A stretch of 9,003 bases of DNA from Chloroflexota bacterium (GCA_011053085.1 DSBE01000173.1:1-9003); one strand, 5' to 3'. Shown: positions 1-7,169, counted from the first letter of the stretch. The notes: generated by a model not told the origin, from the sequence alone. Translations and numbers: made by a program.

Positions 1-1
1 C

Positions 2-919
2 ACCCTCAATCCCAGCAATTGCGATGCCAGCGATGTCACTGCTGACAGCCTCTTTATTACCAATCCGCTGTTCATTGATGATGAGTGGTTCCCGCAAGCC
101 TCTGCCCAGCTGCACAACAACCTGGATGTTTACCAGACAAGCCTGTATGTCGGTGTACTGGGTTTCAATGCGGCAGGCGATGTAGTAGCTGCCGGTTCCT
201 CTTATGTAAACCAGGTGTTCCCGAACGATTTCACCGGCACTATGGTCTACCTGAACATCAGCGACAACGAAACCGTCAGCCGGGTGGAGTTCTACCCAAC
301 CCATTCCTTCTCTACAAAGTTCGAGGTAGACAATAGTTACTTCGACACGACTTTCGTTGATTCGTATATGCCCGCCACCGCCGTCAACGACAATTACGAA
401 GTGGTATTCTTTGTACATAACACCAACACCACCCAGGCAGCTACAAATATTTCATACCAGTTGACGGTAATGGCTGAGAATGGCGATGTTGTGGCGGTGC
501 AAATCGGTTGGATCAACCATATTCTGCCGGATGATACCGCTGCCATTTACTCCAGCATTTCCACTCCTGAGGGGATGCAGGGCGTGCGTCACTTCGTTGA
601 GCTGCTGCCTGGCAAGTTCGACACCCCGCAATTTACCAGTAATCCCTTCACAACTGACAACTATGACCTGGACGATGAGGGCTTCTGGCCTAAGGTCACC
701 TTTGATCTGACCAACGGTTCCGACAAATCCGTCGCCGATCTGCGCATGGTGGTGGTGCTGTACGATGCCGATGACAACTTCATCGGTGGTGGCTATGGCT
801 CCAGTGAAACCATTGCTGCCGGTGCCACGCTGAACCAGAGTGTGAACGTGAACTACAACGGCGAGCCTGCTTTTGTGGATATCTATCTCGTCATCGATTC
901 CTGGACAACCATCGAATAA
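2..919 (+). CDS. Secreted/surface protein with three FxLYD-like repeats (5' end outside window)
   Basis: The frame is open from base 2 to the TAA at 917-919, giving 305 visible residues; start codon and any signal peptide lie left of the window. The internal GTG at 215 is not a convincing start because repeat 1 continues upstream of it. Three related beta-rich modules of about 75-100 residues are visible, near residues 45-105, 131-210 and 227-300. Each has the pattern hydrophobic strand, N-x-T/S, strand, a turn of the type (D/N)-x-x-G-(D/x)-V/F, then I/L-(P/A)-(D/A)-(D/G) and another strand. The clearest is VVVLYDADDNFIGGG followed by IAAGATL. This matches the FxLYD family of extracytoplasmic domains, whose exact role is generally unknown. 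The protein is rich in Asn, Asp and Thr and poor in Lys and Cys, which fits an exported protein. Possible roles are adhesion or cell-surface structure, by inference only. It appears monocistronic, with a terminator directly after it. Confidence 0.75.
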   Translation, partial: TLNPSNCDASDVTADSLFITNPLFIDDEWFPQASAQLHNNLDVYQTSLYVGVLGFNAAGDVVAAGSSYVNQVFPNDFTGTMVYLNISDNETVSRVEFYPTHSFSTKFEVDNSYFDTTFVDSYMPATAVNDNYEVVFFVHNTNTTQAATNISYQLTVMAENGDVVAVQIGWINHILPDDTAAIYSSISTPEGMQGVRHFVELLPGKFDTPQFTSNPFTTDNYDLDDEGFWPKVTFDLTNGSDKSVADLRMVVVLYDADDNFIGGGYGSSETIAAGATLNQSVNVNYNGEPAFVDIYLVIDSWTTIE

Positions 920-938
920 TCTTCTTGAAGTCAACAGC

Positions 939-977
939 AAAACACCTGCCGCAGCCGTGGCAGGTGTTTTCTTTTTC
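939..977 (+). terminator. Strong rho-independent terminator after the FxLYD-repeat gene
   Basis: A perfect 12-bp inverted repeat (AAAACACCTGCC at 939-950, GGCAGGTGTTTT at 959-970) encloses an 8-nt loop and is followed by CTTTTTC on the plus strand. It starts 20 bp after the stop codon. The stem itself ends in four A/T pairs, so it may also stop minus-strand transcripts from the sensor gene that ends at 1098, although the minus-strand U-tract is only the four stem bases. Confidence 0.9.
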
Positions 978-1097
978 ATATACGCCAATGCCTCTGGCGA
1001 GGAATCACTGGCACAAAATATCGCCGACTGCCCTGCTGAGAACGACAGCCTGTCCATTCAGGATTTCAAAGACAAATTCTTGTCTGCGTTAGTAAAC

Positions 1098-2969
1098 CTA
1101 TCTCTCAAGCAAGGGGACGAAGAATTCCGCTTTGTTTTGGGTTCCTTCACGAGTTGACCTGAACCAGGCGCCCATTTTCTTTGCGCGCAGTTGGGTGAGG
1201 GCTATGTCAATGTATGACCCCACCCGAGGTGACTGGTTAATGGCAGCGTTGTAAACCGAGGCTTCTTCATTGATACGATGCTCCTGGTTAAATTCTGTCA
1301 GACAGGAAAAACACAATTCCTTGGTTTTTGCCAGGTATTCACCTTTGAAAGTAAATTCACCTTCTCCGGGTAAATCAAGCACAGCCTGTTCTACAATGGC
1401 AGAAAACACCTTTATAAAATGGTCTTCGTCTTGCCAGATATCCACCATCGGCAGGTGATCCTCAAAATGAATGCGCCCTTCGAATGCAGGATGCTTTTCA
1501 GTCACTGTTTCTACGACCTTTGCAACAGCTCTTTTGACATCAAACCGCCGAATACGCAATTCTTCACGCTCCTGTCCAACACGGGTGGCATCCAGGATGG
1601 CATCCACAAAACCCATCAGATGTTCGGTCTCATCCCGCATCCCATTCAGATAAGGGTACAGGGGCTCATGCTCTGTGACGGTCTGTTTCGCCACTTCGAT
1701 CAAACCCAGAATGGAGGTAATCGGCGCCCGGAACTCTTGCGTAACTGAAGTAAAGAATTCTTCCTGCTGTTCCGCCGAAGCCTGCAACGCTTCGGTGCGG
1801 TTGGCAAGCCGCTGCGCCAGCATCTGTCCTTCTAATTTCAAAACATCCTGGTAACGTTTGATCTCACTGATGTCCTTGGCAGAACCGACAATATTGACCA
1901 CCCGTCCATTGCGGATGACCGGCGCCAGTGTGGTCAAACTGGTGTACAGCTTGTTGTTCAACTTGATCTCATGTTGAAGACTATGGGGCTTCTTCTCAAG
2001 TACAACCTTCTTCCGCACCTCATACATTTCTGAAGCCCAGGGCTCTTCCAAAAAATCCAGAACCGATTGCCCTCGATAAACATCTGTTGGCATTTGGAAG
2101 GTATCTTCAAAACATTTATTCAGTCGCGTGATTCGAAAGTCCATCTTTTCTTCATCAACATCTTCCACTGACATAGGAATGTTGCTCTCGTTGAAAATCG
2201 CTTCATATTCGGTGTAAAGGGCATTCAACGCCTCATTGGCGTTCTTCAGCGCGGTGATGTCACGCGAAGCGCCAATGATCTGCTTCGGTTTTCCATCACC
2301 CAACACCGGGGCGATCTTGGTCTGCCACGATTTTGCGCCAGCCGGCAGCACAGTATACTCCTCATATTGCATGGTTATGTTTTCATCGATACAGCGCTGG
2401 TAGTTGGCGGCAATCCTGGCACCGTCCTCCTCACCAACAAGTTCTTGCGGGGTCTTGCCAGCATCGCGCTCAAGGTTCAAACCTGTGCTGCGCTGATGTT
2501 CTTCATTCAGAAAATTCAGGCGGAATTCGCCTTCTTTCACATAATCAAAAACGAAAATGGCATCCTGCATGGCATTCATCAACGCCTGGTTTCCATAGAA
2601 ACTGGGGGAATAGCGCCAGCGCTCGACAAAGGAAAAGAGGATACTCTTAATTCCTTCTACCTCCCAAGTGGAGGCCCCAAAGACCTTGTACAACACATCT
2701 CCGAGAGATACATAAGTTTCTTTGACAGTTTTTTTGCCACACAACTCGGTAAACAGGGGTTGCATCGAACTCAAATGGCTGGCAAACACAGTCTCGAACG
2801 TTTTCCCAACAACCTCCTCTTGCGAAGCCACCTTCAACAAACCCAGCATAGTCGGGTTCACCCGATGGCAGGTAAATTCTCCATCATGAACAGCCCGAAA
2901 AGTGATGATACCGTTTTTCGAGTATTGCATCAAGAGATCAAATTCGCGTTGAATTAATTGCTCGGACAT
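1098..2969 (-). CDS. Multi-PAS sensor protein with degenerate histidine-kinase core (likely pseudokinase)
   Basis: The 623-residue product has no membrane segment, so it is probably cytoplasmic. Three PAS-like modules are visible: residues about 8-115, 125-243 (ending IIGASRDITALKNANEAL) and 252-375 (ending VGSAKDISEIKRYQ). A helical linker follows (375-408), then a DHp/HATPase-like region (409-623). The H-box reads VTQEFRAPITSI, so Gln411 (codon CAA, 1737-1739) replaces the phospho-acceptor His of the HELRTPLTSI consensus. In the N-box (about 518-537, FIKVFSAIVEQAVLDLP) both usual Asn are Ala524 and Gln528, and the Lys is Leu531. No DxGxG G1 motif is found, and the G2 region (about 583-600, GSYIDIALTQLRAKKMG) lacks the GLGL glycines, although the fold-like ending FFVPL is kept. 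ATP binding and autophosphorylation therefore look lost. It may work as a ligand or redox sensor or as a partner of another kinase; no response regulator is adjacent. The reading frame is intact. The ATG at 2969 has only a weak upstream GAGTGG ribosome site. Confidence 0.85.
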   Translation of the reverse strand: MSEQLIQREFDLLMQYSKNGIITFRAVHDGEFTCHRVNPTMLGLLKVASQEEVVGKTFETVFASHLSSMQPLFTELCGKKTVKETYVSLGDVLYKVFGASTWEVEGIKSILFSFVERWRYSPSFYGNQALMNAMQDAIFVFDYVKEGEFRLNFLNEEHQRSTGLNLERDAGKTPQELVGEEDGARIAANYQRCIDENITMQYEEYTVLPAGAKSWQTKIAPVLGDGKPKQIIGASRDITALKNANEALNALYTEYEAIFNESNIPMSVEDVDEEKMDFRITRLNKCFEDTFQMPTDVYRGQSVLDFLEEPWASEMYEVRKKVVLEKKPHSLQHEIKLNNKLYTSLTTLAPVIRNGRVVNIVGSAKDISEIKRYQDVLKLEGQMLAQRLANRTEALQASAEQQEEFFTSVTQEFRAPITSILGLIEVAKQTVTEHEPLYPYLNGMRDETEHLMGFVDAILDATRVGQEREELRIRRFDVKRAVAKVVETVTEKHPAFEGRIHFEDHLPMVDIWQDEDHFIKVFSAIVEQAVLDLPGEGEFTFKGEYLAKTKELCFSCLTEFNQEHRINEEASVYNAAINQSPRVGSYIDIALTQLRAKKMGAWFRSTREGTQNKAEFFVPLLER

Positions 2970-3045
2970 AATCTTTTACCACTCGCCAGGCGTCCACAGC
3001 TATCAGAAGCCATGTCAAAGACACCAGAAGGTTTACCTGATTAAC

Positions 3046-3071
3046 ACTATAACACAGCGGACCGTCTGCTG
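3046..3071 (-). promoter_or_regulatory. Possible -10 element with 17-bp palindrome upstream of the sensor gene
   Basis: In the 127-bp gap between the cyclase-family gene and the sensor gene, the minus strand reads TATAGT (3051-3046), five of six matches to a -10 box. Immediately upstream is an interrupted palindrome, CAGCGGACCGTCTGCTG (3055-3071 on the plus strand), whose arms pair except for one G-T. I find no good -35 at the right distance, which would suit an activator- or repressor-controlled promoter, but the site is weakly supported. Confidence 0.3.
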
Positions 3072-3075
3072 CCTG

Positions 3076-3104
3076 AAAAAAAACTAATATCAGCTGTCAC
3101 CAGC
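3076..3104 (-). terminator. Weak possible terminator after the tocopherol-cyclase-family gene
   Basis: On the minus strand a 4-bp hairpin (GCTG-GTGA-CAGC, 3104-3093) overlaps the stop codon and is followed, nine bases later, by a run of eight T (3083-3076). The stem is short and the gap before the T-run is long, so efficient termination is doubtful. Transcripts from the cyclase gene might continue into the sensor gene. Confidence 0.3.
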
Positions 3105-4062
3105 CGACGATCTCTAAACCCGCGCGCCTGCCCTCATCCTCCAAAATCAATCGATTGTTCCGCCAGAATTTTACCAGAATTTTGGCATCCAGGCTTTCCA
3201 CAATGCGGCGGTCCATGCCCGCCAATGTGGGCGCTTTCAAAATACCCCCGGACTGGCGGGTTCCTTTCACCCACAATCGCTCGCTCGCGCGTTCAAATTG
3301 TAACTCTACTCCATTTTCACCTATCTGCTGCCGGGTTACCTTCGCCCCATTGTAGGTTGTGAAGGCATGCAGCCTGCCCTGATGATACAATCCCGCTATT
3401 AATCCCTCGAAAGCGAATCCCATCATCGGCACCACCGCCACCGATGCCACCAGGCTGGTACCAGCCTGCGAAAAATGATTGGCCTGCATCCAGATCCAGC
3501 GTTTGGGGAAGGCACCGCCCCAGTCTTTTTCGATATACCCTCGCCCGCCGGTAAAATCCGCCACATGGTCGCCGAATCGCAGGACACCTTCGAGCGCATG
3601 ATCCAACCCCAACACCCCATGGTTGCACTCCATGAACGGCAGCCAGCCGAACGGCCCCATCGCACCCGGCGAATGGAACATCACCGGCCAGGGGATCATC
3701 TTACCGAACCTGACATTGCCGCGAATACTGCCGTTGTCAGTGCTCAGGTCAAGGTTAATACCTTCCAGCGAGAGGTGGTTTCCACCGATATGTACATCAA
3801 AAGCGCGCCGATTCCAGTAGAATTCATCCACGTCATAGTCCACCACCTGCACCTCGCCGCTGCTGCCATTCAGTACCTGTACAAAAGCATGGCTGCCCTC
3901 GCCATCTTTGGTGATAGAGATGCCGGGGATGAAAGCGTATGCCTCGCTAGGATCAGCGGTGACCAGCTTGATGTACCAACCCTCGAAAAAGGGTGGTGTG
4001 AGCACATAGCCATGAAACCGCTCCGGATGGAGCACACTCTGCATATATTCCACCAGCCGCAT
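3097..4062 (-). CDS. Tocopherol cyclase family protein
   Basis: The 321-residue product carries the family hallmarks: FFEGWYIK near residues 25-32 and a long Trp-rich signature at about 173-197, containing GYIEKDWGGAFPKRWIWMQ and then NHF. These match the tocopherol cyclase family (plant VTE1 and its bacterial relatives), which in plants and cyanobacteria closes the chromanol ring of vitamin E. No other tocopherol gene is seen here, and many bacterial members have no known substrate, so the reaction is uncertain; a prenylated quinol or other lipid is a reasonable inference. Start choice: an ATG exists at 4134, but the ATG at 4062 has GGAGG five bases upstream (4072-4068), and the best promoter predicts a transcript beginning close to 4131, which excludes the upstream start. 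No signal peptide or membrane helix is evident. It is divergent from the UroD-like gene. Confidence 0.82.
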   Translation of the reverse strand: MRLVEYMQSVLHPERFHGYVLTPPFFEGWYIKLVTADPSEAYAFIPGISITKDGEGSHAFVQVLNGSSGEVQVVDYDVDEFYWNRRAFDVHIGGNHLSLEGINLDLSTDNGSIRGNVRFGKMIPWPVMFHSPGAMGPFGWLPFMECNHGVLGLDHALEGVLRFGDHVADFTGGRGYIEKDWGGAFPKRWIWMQANHFSQAGTSLVASVAVVPMMGFAFEGLIAGLYHQGRLHAFTTYNGAKVTRQQIGENGVELQFERASERLWVKGTRQSGGILKAPTLAGMDRRIVESLDAKILVKFWRNNRLILEDEGRRAGLEIVGW

Positions 4063-4132
4063 TTTTTCCTCCACAGGGTGTTTGTCTTTCACCTTCATCA
4101 TACTTCTTGCGCAAGCCGCTGGCAAGCCTTGC

Positions 4133-4159
4133 AATCATTTATAATCATTAGCAATCATT
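4133..4159. repeat. Three AATCATT direct repeats at 10-bp spacing in a divergent promoter
   Basis: AATCATT occurs at 4133-4139, 4143-4149 and 4153-4159, exactly one DNA helical turn apart, and a partial copy (CCAATC) follows at 4163-4168. The repeats cover the -10 boxes of both divergent genes. Same-face spacing is typical of cooperative binding of a regulator, so this is a candidate operator controlling both genes. No protein is assigned. Confidence 0.5.
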
Positions 4160-4166
4160 CAGCCAA
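4138..4166 (-). promoter_or_regulatory. Promoter for the tocopherol-cyclase-family gene
   Basis: The minus strand has TTGGCT (4166-4161, four of six to TTGACA), a 17-bp spacer and TATAAA (4143-4138, five of six to TATAAT). Transcription would begin near 4131, leaving a leader of about 70 nt before the ATG at 4062. The -10 overlaps the plus-strand -10 of the divergent gene. Confidence 0.55.
4140..4145 (+). promoter_or_regulatory. Consensus -10 box for the UroD-like gene
   Basis: A perfect TATAAT lies 39 bp before the ATG at 4185, giving a likely start of transcription near 4152. No TTGACA-like element sits 16-18 bp upstream, so an activator may be needed. It overlaps the -10 of the minus-strand promoter, so the two polymerases would compete. 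Confidence 0.45.
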
Positions 4167-4184
4167 TCCGCCGCAAGGAGAACG

Positions 4185-5303
4185 ATGAACAACCGTGAAC
4201 GCACCCTCGCTATCATGAATTACCAGCCCTATGACCGCTTGCCGATCGTGCACTTTGGCTACTGGTTGCAAACCCTCGAAAAATGGGCCGATGAAGGCCA
4301 TATCCCGCATGATCTGGCTGCCGCGCAAAATGACGGTAATGCCGCTGACCAGGCGTTGGATGCCATTTTCGGCTGGGATTTTAACTGGAGCCGTTCAAAG
4401 GGCGGTAATGCCAATCTGCTGCCGCCGTTTGAACGAAAAGTGCTGAAAGAACATGAAGACGGCGGCCGCGAAGTGCTCAATGAAGACGGCGCCATCATTT
4501 TGGAAAAGCCAGACGCCATCTCGATCCCCTCCGAGATCGATCACCTGCTTAAAGACCGCCATGCCTGGGAAGAACTCTACCTGCCCAAACTGCAATGGTC
4601 GCTGGAACGCATCCCGCACGAGGTCATGCACCCACCTGCCAGCGAAGCTGACCGTTCCTTGCCCAACTGCCTGTGGGTCGGCAGCCTGCTGGGCACGATC
4701 CGTAACTGGATCGGTGTGGTCAATCTCTCCTATATGATGGCGGATGACCCGGAACTGCTGGAAGAGATCATCCAAACTGTCGCTGACCTGACCTACCAGA
4801 ATTTGCAAACCATCTTGTCCGCCAACGATGATTTCGACTATGCGCACTACTGGGAAGACATCAGTTTCAAGAATGGCCCGCTGGTCTCACCGCGCTTCTT
4901 TCGCAGCAAGATCGGCCCCTACTACAAACGCAACACCGAACTGCTGAATGCCCATAACATCCACCTCACCTCCCTCGACAGCGACGGCAACATCGACAAA
5001 CTGGTGCCTATCTGGCTGGAAAATGGCGTCAACATCATGTTCCCCATCGAAGTCGGCACCTGGCAGGCTTCCATCGCTCCCTGGAGGGCGCAGTTCGGCC
5101 GTGAATTGCGCGGAGTGGGCGGCATGAACAAGGTCGTTTTCTCGCATGACCGCGCTGCCATTGACCGTGAAATCGAACGCCTCAAACCCCTGGTCGATCT
5201 GGGCGGCTACATCCCCTGCCCCGACCATCGCATTGCGCCAGATGGCAAATTTGAATTGGTGCAATACTATGTCGAACGCATGCGCAAAGAATTCGGCGGT
5301 TGA
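4185..5303 (+). CDS. Uroporphyrinogen decarboxylase superfamily protein (not HemE)
   Basis: The 372-residue product starts at ATG 4185, four bases after AAGGAG (4175-4180). It shows the UroD superfamily TIM-barrel pattern: an N-terminal RERTLAIMNYQPYDRLPI, HYWEDISFKNGPLVSPRFF at about 221-239, SLDSDGNIDKLVPIWLENGVN at about 263-283, and the C-terminal GGYIPCPDHRIAPD at about 340-353. The HemE heme-pathway signatures (the N-terminal Arg-rich PVWxMRQAGR motif) are absent. Relatives of this type include corrinoid-dependent methyltransferases (MtaA/CmuA-like) and many uncharacterised enzymes. The exact substrate cannot be read from the sequence; methyl transfer to or from a corrinoid is the leading inference, but no corrinoid protein is nearby. 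No signal peptide is seen. The stop codon is only 3 bp from the stop of the convergent regulator gene, and no terminator is visible between them. Confidence 0.8.
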   Translation: MNNRERTLAIMNYQPYDRLPIVHFGYWLQTLEKWADEGHIPHDLAAAQNDGNAADQALDAIFGWDFNWSRSKGGNANLLPPFERKVLKEHEDGGREVLNEDGAIILEKPDAISIPSEIDHLLKDRHAWEELYLPKLQWSLERIPHEVMHPPASEADRSLPNCLWVGSLLGTIRNWIGVVNLSYMMADDPELLEEIIQTVADLTYQNLQTILSANDDFDYAHYWEDISFKNGPLVSPRFFRSKIGPYYKRNTELLNAHNIHLTSLDSDGNIDKLVPIWLENGVNIMFPIEVGTWQASIAPWRAQFGRELRGVGGMNKVVFSHDRAAIDREIERLKPLVDLGGYIPCPDHRIAPDGKFELVQYYVERMRKEFGG

Positions 5304-5306
5304 CCC

Positions 5307-7007
5307 TTAGCTGTAGCTATCCTCGCCGGCTTTCACGAGTTCTTTTTGACTGGTCTGTGGATAAAAATTTTCGATGTTGACGTGGGTAATGAACATATGG
5401 TCCATCGTGACTGCATTCGGCACCCATTCGCCATTGAGGATTTTGATGGCAAGTTTGACCAGCCTCGCTCCGTAATGTTCTGGCCAACAAGCCGTAGACC
5501 CGATGATACGTGATTCCGGATTGCGTATTTCATCGCGAATGACAGCCGCCGCATCCTGGCCGACAATGACCACATCCTGTTCGCGGCCTAACTCACGCGC
5601 GGCTTCCAGCGCCCCCATGGCGGAATCGTCGTTGAAGCCCAACACCGCGATTCGGTGGGCTTCCGGATAAATTTCAAGCGCATTTTTCACCGCTGCCCGG
5701 CTGGTGTCTTTACGATTGCCGCAATTCAAACGCATGCGCTTCACTTCGGGAATCTTTCCTAATACTTTCTGCACGCCATCCAGCTGACCGTAGGTGCGCG
5801 CCGCCGGAAATGAGCCGCTGCGCGGCTCCTCAAGGATGAAAACGCGATCAAAGTGCCCGTGCCACTGATTCATAATCCATTCGCCCATAGCTTCGCCAGC
5901 CATCAGTCCCGCATTGTAGTTATCCACACCGAAATAGGTAGCGCCAATCATGGGAATATCTACGGCGATCACCGGGATATGACGCCGGTTCAATTTGTCC
6001 ATGATAACCGCCCCAATGGTCTCATCGATATGGTATTCGATCATCAAATCGATGCCATCTTCGATCAGTTCGTTCACATTTTCCAGCGCCACCTCGCTAT
6101 TCAGCTGGTTGTTCTTCACGATCAACCGCAGATTGGCCTGCTCCGCAGCCCGCTCCAATCCTTTCTGCACATCTGCCGCAAAGGAACTGGTGGTGTCCAG
6201 GTTGGCAAAACCGATCGTAAACTGTCCACGGCTGGCAGGGAAATGCTTGATGTTACCCTGTTTATCAACCACTACCAGTTCAGGCCCGCGGCTGCGAATC
6301 TCTTTGATCCAATCATTGCCGATGCCGTCATCGGTGATGACCATAGAGACTTCTTTCAGCGAGGCAAAGGGCGCCACGCCCTCTTTGCCGAACTTGGTCG
6401 AATCAACCAGCGCGATCACCTCGCGGGCAATCGAAATGCGCTCACGCATCACAATGGCTTCATCCACATCAAACGTGATCAGCCCGTTCTCCAAAGAAAA
6501 CCCGGAGCAACTGATAAAGGTCTTGGCGACATGCAGCCCATCCATGATCGAGAAACCGCGGATACCCTTAACCAGGTCGCCATCATCCTGCAAGCGTCCC
6601 CCTACCAGGATCACCTGGTTGGAAGGGTTCTTTACCAACTCCCGCGCCATCGACACCGCGTTGGTGAACAGCGTCATGTTTTCCAACTGCCGCATGTACT
6701 TCACCATGTATTTGACCGTGGAACTGGCATCGAACAACACCGAGTCGCCATCATTCAACAGGCTGGCAGCATAACGCGCGATCCGCTTTTTTCGACACTC
6801 GACCTTGTTGTCATTGTTCATATCAGTTTCAACCAGGCGCGCACCGCCATGAAAACGCTGCACAACACCGCGGTCTTCCAGCCGGCGCAAATCGCTGCGC
6901 ACGGTTGCTCCGGTGACCCCCAGGCGCTGCGAGATGTCATTGACGTTCATTGCACCGTTCTCATCAAGCAATTTAATCAATTGCTGCTGCCTTAGTTGGA
7001 TTGACAT
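5307..7007 (-). CDS. DeoR-family repressor fused to a periplasmic-binding-protein-like sugar sensor
   Basis: The single 566-residue frame contains a DeoR helix-turn-helix (about 5-56: MNVNDISQRLGVTGATVRSDLRRLEDRGVV), a complete DeoRC sensor (about 75-230, with GDSVLFDASST, VGGRLQ, and the later ALVDSTKFGKEGVAPF), and a type-1 periplasmic-binding-protein fold (about 262-545, with FTIGFANLDTTSSFAADVQKG, VIAVD, YFGVDNYNAGLMAGEAMGEW and AVLGFNDDSAMGALEAA). Ordinary DeoR proteins are about 250 residues and end after DeoRC; LacI-type regulators carry the second domain but with a different HTH. Both sensors look intact, so the protein may respond to a sugar phosphate and to a free sugar or nucleoside. 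It lacks a signal peptide and acts in the cytoplasm. Start ATG 7007 has GGGAG (7019-7015) seven bases upstream. It probably controls the nucleoside hydrolase-dehydrogenase operon upstream of it, and itself. Confidence 0.9.
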   Translation of the reverse strand: MSIQLRQQQLIKLLDENGAMNVNDISQRLGVTGATVRSDLRRLEDRGVVQRFHGGARLVETDMNNDNKVECRKKRIARYAASLLNDGDSVLFDASSTVKYMVKYMRQLENMTLFTNAVSMARELVKNPSNQVILVGGRLQDDGDLVKGIRGFSIMDGLHVAKTFISCSGFSLENGLITFDVDEAIVMRERISIAREVIALVDSTKFGKEGVAPFASLKEVSMVITDDGIGNDWIKEIRSRGPELVVVDKQGNIKHFPASRGQFTIGFANLDTTSSFAADVQKGLERAAEQANLRLIVKNNQLNSEVALENVNELIEDGIDLMIEYHIDETIGAVIMDKLNRRHIPVIAVDIPMIGATYFGVDNYNAGLMAGEAMGEWIMNQWHGHFDRVFILEEPRSGSFPAARTYGQLDGVQKVLGKIPEVKRMRLNCGNRKDTSRAAVKNALEIYPEAHRIAVLGFNDDSAMGALEAARELGREQDVVIVGQDAAAVIRDEIRNPESRIIGSTACWPEHYGARLVKLAIKILNGEWVPNAVTMDHMFITHVNIENFYPQTSQKELVKAGEDSYS

Positions 7008-7054
7008 AATTCGACTCCCGTGTGAATTCTTATGCAGGAAAGGTCCAAACAGAC

Positions 7055-7159
7055 TTTTTCATAATCTTTACATATTTTTTCACATTTTGCGAAATATGAA
7101 AGTGAAATTCGGCAGGCAGTCACCTGCCGAACGTCACAGAATGATGAATTTTTTCATAA
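7055..7159. promoter_or_regulatory. Cluster of TTTCA(T/C) boxes upstream of the regulator gene (candidate operator)
   Basis: The AT-rich gap between the dehydrogenase and regulator genes has TTTCATA on the plus strand at 7057-7063 and 7152-7158 (both inside an exact TTTTTCATAA 10-mer) and on the minus strand at 7101-7095. TTTCAC occurs at 7078-7083 (plus) and 7107-7102 (minus), forming an inverted repeat around the palindrome ATTTtgcgAAAT (7084-7095). DeoR-family repressors commonly bind multiple short TTTC/GAAA-like repeats, so autoregulation is plausible. I find no confident -35/-10 pair for this gene. Confidence 0.4.
7100..7131 (-). terminator. Terminator after the dehydrogenase gene
   Basis: A perfect 9-bp stem (TTCGGCAGG at 7108-7116, CCTGCCGAA at 7123-7131) with a 6-nt loop lies 38 bp after the dehydrogenase stop codon. 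On the minus strand it is followed by TTTCACTTT, an imperfect U-tract. The plus strand has no T-run after the stem. It separates the operon from the regulator gene, which therefore needs its own promoter. Confidence 0.7.
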
Positions 7160-7169
7160 AGGCGAGAAA

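Noticed and set aside
452..1057. 201-codon minus-strand frame opposite the FxLYD-repeat gene
   Set aside because: It is antisense to clear repeat-domain coding sequence, has no recognisable domain and crosses the terminator hairpin.
1070..1085. 6-bp hairpin (AGACAA-ATTC-TTGTCT) after the sensor gene
   Set aside because: The stem is short and AT-rich and no T-run follows on the minus strand, so I do not call it a terminator.
873..1157. 94-codon plus-strand frame after the FxLYD-repeat gene
   Set aside because: It overlaps the end of that gene, the terminator and the end of the sensor gene, and its product is unlike any family.
3013..3018. Perfect minus-strand TTGACA upstream of the sensor gene
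   Set aside because: No -10-like sequence lies 16-18 bp downstream of it, so it is probably a chance match.
4063..4134. Upstream ATG at 4134 as the start of the cyclase-family gene
   Set aside because: It has no good ribosome site and would sit at or before the predicted transcription start; ATG 4062 has GGAGG at ideal spacing.
3475..4188. 237-codon plus-strand frame
   Set aside because: It is antisense to the tocopherol-cyclase-family gene, whose motifs are clear; His- and Pro-rich composition is typical of an antisense shadow.
5853..6995. 380- and 259-codon plus-strand frames opposite the regulator
   Set aside because: Both are antisense to the well-supported DeoR and binding-protein domains and have no recognisable domain or ribosome site.
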